A stretch of 64,000 nucleotides of DNA. It comes from a candidate division TM6 bacterium GW2011_GWF2_43_87 (lineage in GTDB: Bacteria; Babelota; Babeliae; Babelales; Babelaceae). The stretch lies in NCBI GenBank assembly GCA_001000065.1, contig LCGZ01000001.1:1-64000 (forward strand), given 5' to 3'. Shown in pieces: positions 54,791 to 64,000 of the stretch. The stretch's first letter is position 1. Each line of letters opens with the position of its first letter. Under the pieces are notes generated by a model. That model made no database searches. It saw only the letters and a list, made by a program, of their open reading frames with translations, and had not been told where the DNA came from. Position numbers and translations under genes: made by a program.

Positions 54791-56218
54791 CTAACAGACT
54801 ATCTCATTGCGGTCTACTGCGTATTTATGCTTTTTCCCCGCATACAGAGAAACAAAAAGCCAAATCGTACAGACCGATAAAGTTGCCCCAACAGTCAAGA
54901 CAACCGAAGCCCCTGCAATGAAAAGCATTCCAACAATACTTGATCCAAAAGCCTTAGACAGACGCGCTCCAAACGTATCCACCCACGCCTTCGATTTATA
55001 CTTTGCATCTCGAGAAACTGGAATATAGAGCTGTTCTTTTACGGGCTGACCGAAAATGTAATTCAGTCCTTTAGAAAAGACCATAATCCAGAATACAACA
55101 CTCAAAGAAGGCGCAACAAACATCGCAACATTATTAAACACCATAACCAACGGCATCAATGCCAACGAAATCGCCAACCCAACTTTTCGACCAATGTTTC
55201 CAATTCCCAAGAAAAGAGAACTTAATGCTAACAGACTAACCCATACCCCAAACTCACCCATGTACGATGCGTAGATATCGGCATTATCATTGGCATAATC
55301 CGCAATGAGGACCTGAAACTGAAGATCCAATATGGTTGCAACAATCTCAAATGAAGCCACAATAACAAAAATTGCCATCATATACGGCTGAGAAAGCATC
55401 AACTTTAACCCTTCCGCAAACCCTGTTTTTTCCTGATACGTGTGCGCACCTTGAGCCTGATATCCTGCAAACTCTTCTTTTGGGATATACCAATTAATAA
55501 AACAGACTAACGCAGGGATACAGAGGACAATCAAGCCTGCTGCCAATAAGAAGATAGTTTCAGCTCCCACCACATGGCTTGCACGCGCAACAAACTCAGA
55601 TCCCAACATATTCCCTATCTGACCAAAGGTCGCCACCACAAAAAAGCCTTTTTTCCCTGCCTCTGGTGTTGTTGTATCGGCCATAAGCGAATAAAAAAGC
55701 ACTACCATCAGGGAGCCAAAGCTCTCAATAGCAACATACGAGAACCACCCAAGCAGCCACCACCGATGATCTATAGGTGCGCCAACCCCAAATACGGGGC
55801 TCTTAATCAGAAACCACAACCCCGCGTAAAGCCCGCCAAAAATACCTGCCATAACATAAAACAGACGGTGACGAGGAAAAAGATCTACCAGATAGCTATA
55901 TCCCACTACCAAAGGAAATGTAACGGCCACCGATACAATTTTTGCCAGCCACATATGCCGGGCTCCAATGAACGCATTGAACATGGGATTCTTGATACAT
56001 CGCAGCAACCAGAAAATCCCTATAATAAATAGATAGAGTATTCCGTACAAAATAAACTTATGCCGCTCGTTGCGAGTGAAGTCCCCATACACATACGAAA
56101 AAAACCGCTGCCAATGGCCCGTAAAAAAAAGCACTATGCCAAGCAACAAGGTCGCTATGAGCCCCAACTTTAAAAAGGAAACGAATAGCTCCCCATAGTG
56201 GCTAAACATTATGTCCAT
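54791..56218 (-). CDS. NTT-family ADP/ATP translocase-like transporter
   Basis: This 475-residue paralogue starts at ATG 56218. Motifs include LRCIKNPMFNAFIGARHMW, SYLVDLFPRHRLFYVM, FYSLMADTTTPEAGKKGFF and IPVSRDAKYKSKAWVDTFG; it ends HKYAVDRNEIVC. It is more diverged than 49339 and 53275 are from each other, with Asn for Asp in the KDP-like motif (KNPMF). About 12 membrane segments. The next NTT gene starts 88 bases downstream, so co-transcription of the two is possible. Confidence 0.9.
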   Translation of the reverse strand: MDIMFSHYGELFVSFLKLGLIATLLLGIVLFFTGHWQRFFSYVYGDFTRNERHKFILYGILYLFIIGIFWLLRCIKNPMFNAFIGARHMWLAKIVSVAVTFPLVVGYSYLVDLFPRHRLFYVMAGIFGGLYAGLWFLIKSPVFGVGAPIDHRWWLLGWFSYVAIESFGSLMVVLFYSLMADTTTPEAGKKGFFVVATFGQIGNMLGSEFVARASHVVGAETIFLLAAGLIVLCIPALVCFINWYIPKEEFAGYQAQGAHTYQEKTGFAEGLKLMLSQPYMMAIFVIVASFEIVATILDLQFQVLIADYANDNADIYASYMGEFGVWVSLLALSSLFLGIGNIGRKVGLAISLALMPLVMVFNNVAMFVAPSLSVVFWIMVFSKGLNYIFGQPVKEQLYIPVSRDAKYKSKAWVDTFGARLSKAFGSSIVGMLFIAGASVVLTVGATLSVCTIWLFVSLYAGKKHKYAVDRNEIVC

Positions 56219-56443
56219 ACCTTAGATGTTCCCTTCTTTCAACACATATGTTTTGGAAATTCTTTAATTTTAGTATAGGAGAAAAGATAGCTTTTGTAAA
56301 AAAACCTTCACCTTAATCACAAAAGCGTATTAAAAAAACTTCAAGCCTCCTATCAAAATCTGCAACCATACGTTATCATTCCATAGAGTTGCGGGTATAT
56401 AGTTTACGGAAAAACTTGAGCGTGGTAGACTAAGATTGAGACT

Positions 56444-58945
56444 ATGATTCTCACCCTTAAAGAAATTAATCAAGAAAACAATCAAACTTCTGGTGCTCGA
56501 CGCACCCTAAATAAGAATCTCATGAAAAAAAACGAAATTAACGACATCCCTACTGTAGAACATGTTTCTGCAGTCCTGCACGAGGAAAACGGAAATTCTC
56601 GTCTTCCTCTCATGCCCCTAAAAAACGTAGTTCTTTTGCCCAAAAGCATTGTTCCCCTGGTTGTAGGACGCATACGTTCTGTTCGCGCTATTGAATATGC
56701 ACTCAGAAACCAAAAAGAGCTCTGCGTTGTTACTCAAAAAGACCCCGCCCTAGACGAACCATCCAAAGATGATCTTTTTAAGATTGGAACACGCGCAGCT
56801 ATTTTGCAGGTTATGCCTATGCCCAAAGGAAATCTCAAAGTTCTTTTGGAAGGAATTGCTCGAACAGAGATAGACGAAATCGATGAAACCAGCGATCTAT
56901 GGCTAGCTAGCTGTGGCGATCTTCTCACACACGAAAAAGGCGACGAGATAGAAATTCAAGCCCTCTGGCGCTATCTGAAAACGCTTTATAAAAACTATGC
57001 CCAGACAAGTGGGCATGCGCCAACCTCGGTCGTCTCAAGCATTTTAATGCTTGAGAACATTGCTGTAGCTGCAGATACCATAACTGCGCACAGTGGACTT
57101 AACTTCAAAGACCGACAGACCATTCTTGAGACTATGCGTCTAAAGGATCGGCTTGAGCTTCTTATTTCGCTCCTTGAACGAGAAAATGACATTATAAAAA
57201 CGGAAGAGCGTATACGAGGGCGCGTCCAAACGCAAGTTGAAAAAAATCAGCGCGAATATTATCTGCACGAGCAAATCAAAGCCATTCACAAAGAGCTCGG
57301 GCGCGACGAGCAGCTTAATGAAGCTTCTGCTCTAAGAGAACAAGCAGATGCCACGCGTCTGCCTGCCGCCGTTATGCAAAAAGTAGAACGCGAACTACGT
57401 CGGCTTGAGCAGATGCCACCTTTATCAGCTGAAGCATCCATAAGCAAAAACTATATCGACTGGATTTTTTCGCTTCCGTGGCATGAAATCCGTAAAGACC
57501 GTATAAGCCTAGACCAAGCCAAGAAAATTTTAGACCGAGATCATTTTGGGCTCCAAAAAATCAAAGAGCGTGTCTTAGAGTTCATTGCAGCAAAAAAATT
57601 CAATCCCACGCTCTCGCGTTCGCCTATCATCTGCCTTGTTGGACCTCCTGGAGTTGGAAAAACCTCCCTTGCTCATTCAATTGCAGCTGCATTGGGGCGA
57701 GAATTTGTTCGCATTTCGCTGGGTGGGATTCGAGATGAATCAGAAATCAGAGGACACCGACGCACCTACGTAGGCGCCATGCCAGGAAAGATCATCCAGG
57801 GTATGAGTTCGCTAAAAACCACAAATCCTGTGATATTACTTGACGAGATTGACAAAATGTCACACGATATGTTTGGAGATCCTGCCTCTGCACTCTTGGA
57901 AGTACTTGATCCTGAACAGAACAGTTCATTTGTAGACAACTTCCTTGAAGTAGGGTATGATCTTTCGCACGTTATGTTCATTACCACAGCAAACCACCCG
58001 GAAGGTATTCCGTATCCACTTTTTGATCGCATGGAAGTAATAACTTTGTCAGGATATACCAATCCTGAAAAACTGCAAATTGCTCGTAAATTCCTCATCC
58101 CTAAGGCGTTGCGTGAATATGGTGTTTCGAAAGAGCAGTGCTCTATTCCAAAACCTACTCTCAACCTTGTGATTGACGAATACACTAGAGAAGCGGGAGT
58201 TCGCCAACTAGAGCGTTTAATAGGAAAACTGGTGCGAAAGTCAATCCAGCAGATGATCTCAGGGAAAGACGCATCTAAGAAGGCCGAGAAAACGGAAAAA
58301 TCCGTAGAAGTCTCACCATCGATGTGCAAAGAATGGCTAGGCTTGGCTCCGTTCAAACGGAAGTTAGTGAACGCAAGCAAGACCCTAGCAGGATGCGCAA
58401 CCGGACTTGCCTGGACAGAGCTTGGAGGTGATGTTCTTGAAGTAGAAGCTGCCATTATCCCGGGCAAGGGTGAATTAACCTTGACGGGACAGTTGGGTGA
58501 TGTGATGCGCGAGTCGGCACAGGCTGCCGTAAGTTATGTACGATCACGCAGCGCTGATCTGGGGCTTAAGAAAAACTTCTTCTCGACAAACGATATACAC
58601 GTTCATGTCCCCGAAGGAGCTACTCCAAAAGATGGGCCTTCTGCAGGTATCACTATTTGCACCGCTCTTGTTTCTGCCGCAACACAGACTCCGTTAAAGC
58701 CTGCTATTGCCATGACGGGAGAAATAACGTTGCGCGGTAATGTACTACCTGTTGGTGGCTTAAAAGAAAAGCTGATAGCAGCGCAACAGCAAATGATGAC
58801 AACGGTACTTGTACCAAAAGATAACGAAGAGGAAGTACGCAAGATAGAAGAAGAGCTTAAAAGTCCATTCACTACTCATTTTGTAAAGTCCATGGACGAA
58901 GTTCTCGAGCTTGCATTCCAAAATAACCCCTTAAAAAAGACTTAA
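56444..58945 (+). CDS. lon: ATP-dependent protease Lon
   Basis: This 833-residue protein degrades damaged and regulatory proteins in the cytoplasm. The N-terminal substrate domain begins [19 protein letters not shown]. The AAA+ domain has Walker [33 protein letters not shown] and ILLDEIDKM. The protease domain has the catalytic Ser in [11 protein letters not shown] and Lys in [10 protein letters not shown]. An internal ATG at 56522 would give 807 residues and is also plausible; neither start has a strong ribosome site. Monocistronic. I see no obvious heat-shock operator. Confidence 0.95.
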   Translation: MILTLKEINQENNQTSGARRTLNKNLMKKNEINDIPTVEHVSAVLHEENGNSRLPLMPLKNVVLLPKSIVPLVVGRIRSVRAIEYALRNQKELCVVTQKDPALDEPSKDDLFKIGTRAAILQVMPMPKGNLKVLLEGIARTEIDEIDETSDLWLASCGDLLTHEKGDEIEIQALWRYLKTLYKNYAQTSGHAPTSVVSSILMLENIAVAADTITAHSGLNFKDRQTILETMRLKDRLELLISLLERENDIIKTEERIRGRVQTQVEKNQREYYLHEQIKAIHKELGRDEQLNEASALREQADATRLPAAVMQKVERELRRLEQMPPLSAEASISKNYIDWIFSLPWHEIRKDRISLDQAKKILDRDHFGLQKIKERVLEFIAAKKFNPTLSRSPIICLVGPPGVGKTSLAHSIAAALGREFVRISLGGIRDESEIRGHRRTYVGAMPGKIIQGMSSLKTTNPVILLDEIDKMSHDMFGDPASALLEVLDPEQNSSFVDNFLEVGYDLSHVMFITTANHPEGIPYPLFDRMEVITLSGYTNPEKLQIARKFLIPKALREYGVSKEQCSIPKPTLNLVIDEYTREAGVRQLERLIGKLVRKSIQQMISGKDASKKAEKTEKSVEVSPSMCKEWLGLAPFKRKLVNASKTLAGCATGLAWTELGGDVLEVEAAIIPGKGELTLTGQLGDVMRESAQAAVSYVRSRSADLGLKKNFFSTNDIHVHVPEGATPKDGPSAGITICTALVSAATQTPLKPAIAMTGEITLRGNVLPVGGLKEKLIAAQQQMMTTVLVPKDNEEEVRKIEEELKSPFTTHFVKSMDEVLELAFQNNPLKKT

Positions 58946-58994
58946 AGACAGTGTTACAAAACAATGGTTCGTATTTTTATCCGAAGGATCTTCA

Positions 58995-59246
58995 ATGAAG
59001 AAGTTCTCTCTCTGTTTGTTAGCCGGTTTGTTGGTTATTGCTCCTGCATGCTCTAAAAAAGAGAAAAAGGAAGCAACACCTGCAGCTCCAACAACAGAAG
59101 TTAAAACAGAAACTCCTGCAACTACTCCTGCAACTCCAGTACAACCAATGGTTGTTGAGCCAGAAGCAGGCAAAGTTGCAAAAGAACGCACATCAGGTGC
59201 CGTGCAACCAGGCATGTCAGAAGCTAAAGCCGAAGAAATTAAGTAA
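58995..59246 (+). CDS. Small lipoprotein candidate
   Basis: This 83-residue protein starts at ATG after GAAGGATCTTCA. The signal (MKKFSLCLLAGLLVIAPAC) ends at a Cys in a roughly lipobox-like context (APAC; Pro at -2 is unusual). The mature part is Lys-rich then a Pro/Thr/Ala/Val repeat (TPATTPATPVQP) and a polar tail. It is probably anchored to the outer or inner membrane. Function unknown. A strong terminator follows. Confidence 0.6.
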   Translation: MKKFSLCLLAGLLVIAPACSKKEKKEATPAAPTTEVKTETPATTPATPVQPMVVEPEAGKVAKERTSGAVQPGMSEAKAEEIK

Positions 59247-59259
59247 GCTTAAGTTACTC

Positions 59260-59292
59260 AAAAAAGGGGCGCTCCTAGAGTGCTCCTTTTTT
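59260..59292. terminator. Strong bidirectional terminator
   Basis: Arms aaaaaaggggcgctc and gagtgctcctttttt form a 15-bp stem with two G-T wobbles and a 3-base loop. It lies between the lipoprotein gene and the convergent membrane-protein gene. Confidence 0.8.
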
Positions 59293-59297
59293 GCTGT

Positions 59298-60041
59298 CTA
59301 TTCACAATACGTTTTGTAATCCCGTATCGTCCACGTAGAATACAAAAAACTATAAATAAGAGTTCTACATACTAGCAATGTTGGCCCAAGCACAACAGCC
59401 ACAAAAAATGCAATGGCCTCAATCAATGCAATACGGGGAGAAAAGAATGGCAAAAATAACAAAGTAACCAAAAGCGTCAGAACCAATCCAACAACCACAA
59501 AACTTGCCATCAATATCAGATCAAGTCCCACAAGCAGCGGTAGATTATAAAGCCACATCTTGCCGGCACGCAAAAAACCTCGTAACCCTTCGGTCACCGT
59601 ACGCGCATCAAGCCACAAAAAGCCAAGCATAGCAGCATAGGCACCTATCGGAACTAGCCAAATTGCCCAAGACCAGTACCCTCCTAAAAAACTCGCCATC
59701 GAGGCAAAATAAATTTGCACAAGGCAGACCGCCAGGAATTTCCAGCTCACAAGTCGTATAGAAACGGGAAATAGAGAAGGCCTAACCATTGAAAGCAAGA
59801 GGGCCATACCGCACCCTAGTATAAAGTAAAAAAGAGCAACCGCTGAAGGATCTGCGTGCTGAGGCACTGCCCTCAGTGCTAAACCCCCTACAAAAAGCAG
59901 CCAAAAGAATACGTACCCAAACTTAGACGTCCACAGTTGCCACAGCCGGCCCCACCCCCGCCAGACCAAAAAAACCATCTTTTTCAGATTTTCCCCTGCA
60001 AAAAAGTGGCGTGTTTCGTACCACGCATGTAAAATTGTCAT
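59298..60041 (-). CDS. Unknown multi-pass membrane protein
   Basis: I chose the ATG at 60041, after GAGGGCATT; the longer frame to 60191 adds 50 residues without a site. The 247-residue protein has about six membrane segments (FGYVFFWLLFVGGLALRAV, VALFYFILGCGMALLLSMV, SWAIWLVPIGAYAAMLGFL, LLVGLDLILMASFVVVGLV, ALIEAIAFFVAVVLGPTLL). A Trp-rich amphipathic region precedes them. I do not recognise the family; it resembles general integral-membrane proteins of unknown function. It is divergent from topA. Confidence 0.65.
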   Translation of the reverse strand: MTILHAWYETRHFFAGENLKKMVFLVWRGWGRLWQLWTSKFGYVFFWLLFVGGLALRAVPQHADPSAVALFYFILGCGMALLLSMVRPSLFPVSIRLVSWKFLAVCLVQIYFASMASFLGGYWSWAIWLVPIGAYAAMLGFLWLDARTVTEGLRGFLRAGKMWLYNLPLLVGLDLILMASFVVVGLVLTLLVTLLFLPFFSPRIALIEAIAFFVAVVLGPTLLVCRTLIYSFLYSTWTIRDYKTYCE

Positions 60042-60222
60042 AATGCCCTCGTATGAAACAAACAAAGCGTATTCAGCCTTACTGTAGCATACCGTGAAAT
60101 AGAGCCGCAATAGACCCGTGTAAAATCTAGTCTTTGACTTTTTGGCAATAGACGTTGTACACTGAAATGAGAAGGGCCTCAGGCTAGACACGCTGGACCA
60201 AAATTAATAGTGAAGTAGATTT

Positions 60223-62463
60223 ATGAAAAAGTTACTTGTTGTAGAATCGCCCGCCAAGATAAAAACGATCAGCAAATTCTTAGGGCCCGATTTTCGAATC
60301 ATGTCTACGGTGGGACATGTAAAAGACCTGCCAAAACAGGGATTAGGCGTCACCATAAATGGGACGATTGAACTTGAATATGTCACCCTAGAAAAAAAAG
60401 ACAAAGTTCTTGCCGACATCTGCAAAGAAGCGGCAAAAGCATCCGACGTGTACCTCGCTCCTGACCCTGATCGCGAGGGAGAAATCATTGCATGGCATGT
60501 CGAGCAAGAAGTCAAAAAAGTTATAAAAGACCCCTCGCACATTCATCGCATCACCTTTAATGAAATCACAAAGCCCGCGATTGAAGAAGCTTTAGAACAT
60601 CCATCAGTAGTCGACACCAATAAAGTCGCCGCTCAACAGGCCCGTAGAATCCTTGACCGCTGGGTCGGATATGAAGTTTCGCCTGTACTATGGAAAAAAG
60701 TAAGCAAAGGGCTCTCTGCAGGGCGCGTTCAATCAGTAGCTTTAAAACTTATTTGCGAACGAGAAGATGCCATACGTATCTTCAAAGCAGAAGAGTACTG
60801 GAGTGTTGACGGGCTTTTTGGTTTTGATGGCGGTGCATTTAATGCAGCCCTTGCAACCATTAACAAAAAAAAGGCCGAACTTGGCAACAAAGAAGCAGTT
60901 GAAAAGGTCATTGAAGAAATCAAAAAAACCTCATTTGCAATCTCCTCCATAAAAGATTCCAAGCGCGCAAAAAACCCGTACGCGCCATTCATGACAAGCT
61001 CGCTGCAACAGGCGGCCTACAACCAACTGGGCTTCTCAGTCCAAAAAACTATGAACGTTGCTCAAAAATTATACGAAGGGGTCGACTTAGAAGAGTCCAA
61101 TAGTCCTGTCGCGCTTATAACCTATATGCGTACCGACTCACTACGGCTTTCTGATACGGCTTTAAAAAGTGCGCGATCTTACATCAATAAAACATTTGGC
61201 GATGAATACGTTCCAGCAAAATCACCGGTCTACTCCAAAGAAAAAGCTCAAGATGCCCACGAAGCCATCCGGCCCATTGATGTCAAAGTCACTCCGTCCA
61301 GCATCAAGCAGTTTGTAGAGCCCGATCACTTCAAGCTCTATGAACTTATTTGGCGTCGATTTGTCGCTTGCCAGATGAAACCTGCGCAATACGCACAACG
61401 TCAAATTACGATAGATGGCAAACCGTTTACCTTTAAGGTTACCGGATCTACCCTACTCTTTGACGGGTTTCTCAAGGTATACGTTCAAGAAGAAGATGAA
61501 AAGGAAGAAGCATTAGCGCTTCCTGCAGGGCTAAAAGAAGAGATGCCGCTTGAACTGCGTACTCTATCGCCTAAACAACACTTCACCCAACCTCCATCTC
61601 GATATACTGAAGCTACACTGGTTAAAGAGCTTGAAAAAGCAGGCATTGGTCGTCCTAGTACGTATGCCACCATTCTCAAAACCATTCAAGCACGTTCATA
61701 CACCAACCTCGATACCAAAAAACGGTTTGTACCTACCGAGTTAGGAATGGCGGTCACACGGCTTTTGGATGAAAACCTTCCCCGCATCATGAATGTCTCA
61801 TTCACAGCGCTTATGGAAGAGGATCTTGACAAAGTTGCACGCGGCGAGATGGAACGAGACTCATTACTCAAAGCCTTCTATCAAGACTTTTCAGAGTCGC
61901 TAAAAAAATTCGCGGGCGAGAGCACTGAGCGTCCCTCTGAACCTACCACCATACTCTGTCCACAGTGCAAAAAACAAAATCTGGTAGTCCGATTTGGGAA
62001 AACCGGCGCTTTCTTAGGATGCGCAGGATTCCCTGAGTGCACCTTCTCCAGCAATTTCAAACGCGAAGAAGATGGAAGCATTATCCTAGTCGAAAAACAA
62101 GAGCCCGAATTACTAGAAGAAAAATGTCCAAAATGTGGCAAACCTATGCAACGTCGCATAGGCCGCTATGGACCATTTATCGCCTGCTCCGGGTACCCAG
62201 AATGTACCTATATCAAGCAAGAAAAGAGTGAGTTTTTGTGCCCCGGTTGCCAAAAAGGCCATCTGGTTAAACGGTTATGGAAAGGCAAGGTCTTCTGGGC
62301 CTGCGATACCTACCCCGCCTGCTCCTTCTCTGTCTCAGGAGACATTGAGCTTACAGAATGTCCTAAATGCCACCGCCCTTATCTGCTAAAGCGGACCGGA
62401 ACGGACGACGAAGTTACTCTAATCTGCTCCGACAAAAACTGTGGCTATTCGCAAAAAAAGTAA
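60223..62463 (+). CDS. topA: DNA topoisomerase I
   Basis: This 746-residue enzyme relaxes negative supercoils by cutting one strand. The TOPRIM domain starts KKLLVVESPAKIKTISKFLG and has DPDREGE. The active-site Tyr lies in LITYMRTDSLRLS. GRPSTYATILKTIQ follows. The C-terminus has four zinc-binding segments (CPQC...C...C, CPKC, CPGC, CPKC), with the last ending ICSDKNCGYSQKK. Length is typical for types with several zinc ribbons. Monocistronic, with a weak hairpin after it. Confidence 0.95.
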   Translation: MKKLLVVESPAKIKTISKFLGPDFRIMSTVGHVKDLPKQGLGVTINGTIELEYVTLEKKDKVLADICKEAAKASDVYLAPDPDREGEIIAWHVEQEVKKVIKDPSHIHRITFNEITKPAIEEALEHPSVVDTNKVAAQQARRILDRWVGYEVSPVLWKKVSKGLSAGRVQSVALKLICEREDAIRIFKAEEYWSVDGLFGFDGGAFNAALATINKKKAELGNKEAVEKVIEEIKKTSFAISSIKDSKRAKNPYAPFMTSSLQQAAYNQLGFSVQKTMNVAQKLYEGVDLEESNSPVALITYMRTDSLRLSDTALKSARSYINKTFGDEYVPAKSPVYSKEKAQDAHEAIRPIDVKVTPSSIKQFVEPDHFKLYELIWRRFVACQMKPAQYAQRQITIDGKPFTFKVTGSTLLFDGFLKVYVQEEDEKEEALALPAGLKEEMPLELRTLSPKQHFTQPPSRYTEATLVKELEKAGIGRPSTYATILKTIQARSYTNLDTKKRFVPTELGMAVTRLLDENLPRIMNVSFTALMEEDLDKVARGEMERDSLLKAFYQDFSESLKKFAGESTERPSEPTTILCPQCKKQNLVVRFGKTGAFLGCAGFPECTFSSNFKREEDGSIILVEKQEPELLEEKCPKCGKPMQRRIGRYGPFIACSGYPECTYIKQEKSEFLCPGCQKGHLVKRLWKGKVFWACDTYPACSFSVSGDIELTECPKCHRPYLLKRTGTDDEVTLICSDKNCGYSQKK

Positions 62464-62882
62464 GCCGCTTACGCGTCGACGAAGGCTGAATTAGAGCGGT
62501 TTTTACTCCTTCTCCAGCCTTTCTGCGCGTCAGGCAACCTTGACAAATAACCCAAAGTTACGTACTCTGTTACTAGGTGTAAACAACAACCTATGTAAAT
62601 AAATGAGGTGGGGGATTTCATTAAAATCATTGTCACTTTCAGATTGCGGTAAAATTCATCCTAGCAAACCCATCTTGGCAGACCGCCGCGGATATCAAAA
62701 CTCCTAAAACAAGCTCCTAAAAGGACTTTATGAGGATTGACACTTCAATAAGATAGACATACGCGACTTGACTTATTTTGAGACCTTACTATACTTTTAG
62801 TATACAATGGACAATTAGTTTTAATATTTTTGCATTAATAAAACATTTTTAAAAAACACTTCAGATTTTTAGAGGAAAGCAT
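62464..62882. other. Intergenic gap
   Basis: A 419-base gap. A hairpin with arms aaggctg (62482-62488) and cagcctt (62515-62521) followed by T's may end topA. The remainder has no supported gene; a 30-codon open frame near 62650-62720 is too short to accept. A good promoter lies at its right end. Confidence 0.5.
62768..62795 (+). promoter_or_regulatory. Promoter for the gene at 62883
   Basis: TTGACT (62768-62773) and TATACT (62790-62795) are separated by 16 bp, about 90 bases upstream of the ATG. A short dyad (tatact/agtata) overlaps the -10 and could bind a regulator. Confidence 0.6.
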
Positions 62883-63536
62883 ATGAAAAAAAACATGACG
62901 CGGTATGCTTTTTGCCTTTCGCTATTATTTTGCGGATGTATCGTTTTTCAGAGTCCACTGGGTACAATAAAGGCAACGACTCCAGTCGAACAGCAAGAAC
63001 AGATGACACGTGCATCAACCGTGCAAAATTTCTTCACCTGTAAAGCCGGTTCTATATCGCTTGATGCGCTGCTCGCAGCATTAAATGCGCTTTGTCCCGG
63101 CGTTTTTGAGAAAATTATTGCACAATCTTTGCCCAACAACAGCATCATTGCAGAGGAAGTTGTTGTTCTAATTCGCAACAACGGAATGCTCCTGCCTGTA
63201 GATCTTCAAACCTTTCTAAATGGCAAACAAAATTGGGAACTCGTAGTTGTTATAAAAGAAGTTCAGGCGTTTGCAGAGCTAAAAAACTTCGTAGATGAAA
63301 AACCACGCTGGATAATCCTACAGTGGCCAGATATGGTTGATAAACTTGTTGCCCTTTTAAAAGATAATCCTAAGCCTGAATATAAAGGGCTCGTCGAAAC
63401 TATCCGTGGTCTTAAAGAATCGGGATCATGGGGCATTAAATTCAAACTCCTTAAACACCTAAGCATACTACCAGATGAAATTAGGGCGGCCGGATTGGCA
63501 GGTCTTAACCGTGGGCTTAAGGCTGCAGGGAAATAA
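62883..63536 (+). CDS. Unknown exported protein
   Basis: This 217-residue protein starts at ATG after AGAGGAAAGCAT. The N-terminus (RYAFCLSLLFCGCIVFQSPLG) is a signal peptide, possibly a lipoprotein signal at Cys in FCGC. The mature part is helical with LDALLAALNALCPGVFEKII and repeated Leu/Lys/Glu motifs (MVDKLVALLKDNPKPEYKG), and ends LAGLNRGLKAAGK. No family is recognised. It has a near-consensus promoter, so it may be well expressed. Confidence 0.6.
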   Translation: MKKNMTRYAFCLSLLFCGCIVFQSPLGTIKATTPVEQQEQMTRASTVQNFFTCKAGSISLDALLAALNALCPGVFEKIIAQSLPNNSIIAEEVVVLIRNNGMLLPVDLQTFLNGKQNWELVVVIKEVQAFAELKNFVDEKPRWIILQWPDMVDKLVALLKDNPKPEYKGLVETIRGLKESGSWGIKFKLLKHLSILPDEIRAAGLAGLNRGLKAAGK

Positions 63537-63731
63537 AGAATAAAAAAACTACTAAGCTTATGGACCTCACCGGTTTCTACCCCTATTTTCATGGTAAAAA
63601 ACAGACGCCATTAGCCAAAAAAAGGGTGCTTTGTTATACTACATTTAAGTAAAGTATCCGCTGGTTTTATCGGGAAGCCGGTCATACAAAAAAGTTCACT
63701 TACCGCTTTTTGATCAAATGTATAAAACAAT

Positions 63732-64000
63732 ATGAATATTCCAAAAAATCCTACAGATCATCTTTCAGGAAACCTTACCTTTGATGTCATCGTTATAGGG
63801 GGCGGACACGCTGGAGTTGAAGCTGCTTATGCAGCAGCGCATATGGGCGTAAAAACCGCTCTTATTACGCTGCGCAAAGATCGCATCGGTTTTATGCCCT
63901 GCAACCCTTCGATAGGCGGCATTGGCAAAGGGCATATTGTCTTTGAAATAAGCGCACTAGGTGGATTAATGCCGCAAATCTGCACAAAATCCTACCTTCA
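63732..64000 (+). CDS. mnmG: tRNA uridine-modification enzyme MnmG, N-terminal part (cut by window)
   Basis: The frame from ATG 63732 runs off the right edge after 89 residues. It shows the FAD-binding start [18 protein letters not shown] and the signature [14 protein letters not shown], followed by [10 protein letters not shown]. MnmG with MnmE makes the 5-carboxymethylaminomethyl modification of wobble uridine. Usual length is about 620 residues. Confidence 0.95.
   Translation, partial: MNIPKNPTDHLSGNLTFDVIVIGGGHAGVEAAYAAAHMGVKTALITLRKDRIGFMPCNPSIGGIGKGHIVFEISALGGLMPQICTKSYL

Noticed and set aside
62640-62720. 30-codon open frame after topA
   Set aside because: Too short and without start or ribosome site; chance is the simplest explanation.
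1-64000. CRISPR array, transposase or integrase of a complete mobile element
   Set aside because: No regularly spaced short repeats, no transposase motif and no terminal repeats around any intact gene set were found.

Overview
The window looks like part of the small, AT-rich chromosome of a host-dependent Gram-negative-type bacterium. The best fit is Candidatus Dependentiae (TM6) or a similar protist endosymbiont. The reasons are four nucleotide-transporter (NTT, ADP/ATP translocase type) genes, seven secreted ankyrin-repeat proteins, a secreted F-box/leucine-rich-repeat protein, and an ordinary bacterial housekeeping set (Tol envelope system, PBP2, MutS, UvrA, Lon, FtsH, TopA). The taxon is inferred from gene content; no 16S gene or database result supports it here.

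Layout. 1-12.7 kb is an accessory, effector-like region. It has the 3' end of an unknown gene, a decayed AAA-ATPase-like/PD-(D/E)XK nuclease pseudogene, five ankyrin genes on both strands, a secreted S41-type peptidase, an F-box/LRR protein, and an intergenic stretch with a large inverted repeat. 12.8-21.1 kb (minus strand) holds an unknown secreted protein, mutS, another unknown secreted protein and a shortened uvrA. 21.3-28.1 kb (plus) has a prohibitin-like protein, a membrane-anchored degenerate sigma-54-activator-like regulator, a tyrosine recombinase lacking the usual histidines, and PBP2. 28.0-36.6 kb (minus) has rpsT, rpmB, an FtsH with two AAA+ modules, a tolQ-tolR-tolA/tonB-tolB run and the CCA-adding enzyme. 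36.7-43.1 kb has a DUF4097-like protein, two tRNA-Ala genes, a DsbD-like protein, a DUF4143 ATPase, a possible papain-like secreted protein and the hibernation factor. 43.2-47.6 kb (minus) is rpsB, tRNA-Ser, SRP RNA, dnaX and der. 47.8-56.2 kb (minus) is four NTT carriers with two ankyrin genes between them. 56.4-64 kb has lon, a small lipoprotein candidate, a membrane protein, topA, an unknown secreted protein and the start of mnmG.

How the genes fit together. The NTT carriers would import host ATP or other nucleotides. The ankyrin and F-box/LRR proteins, all with N-terminal export signals, could act on the periplasm or the host. The Tol genes, PBP2, DsbD and FtsH maintain a two-membrane envelope. 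The main unusual points are the tandem-AAA FtsH, the sigma-54-activator-like protein without its catalytic and sigma-contact motifs, UvrA missing most of one insertion, a perfect 17-bp inverted repeat bracketing the probable mutS promoter, and the recombinase without catalytic histidines.
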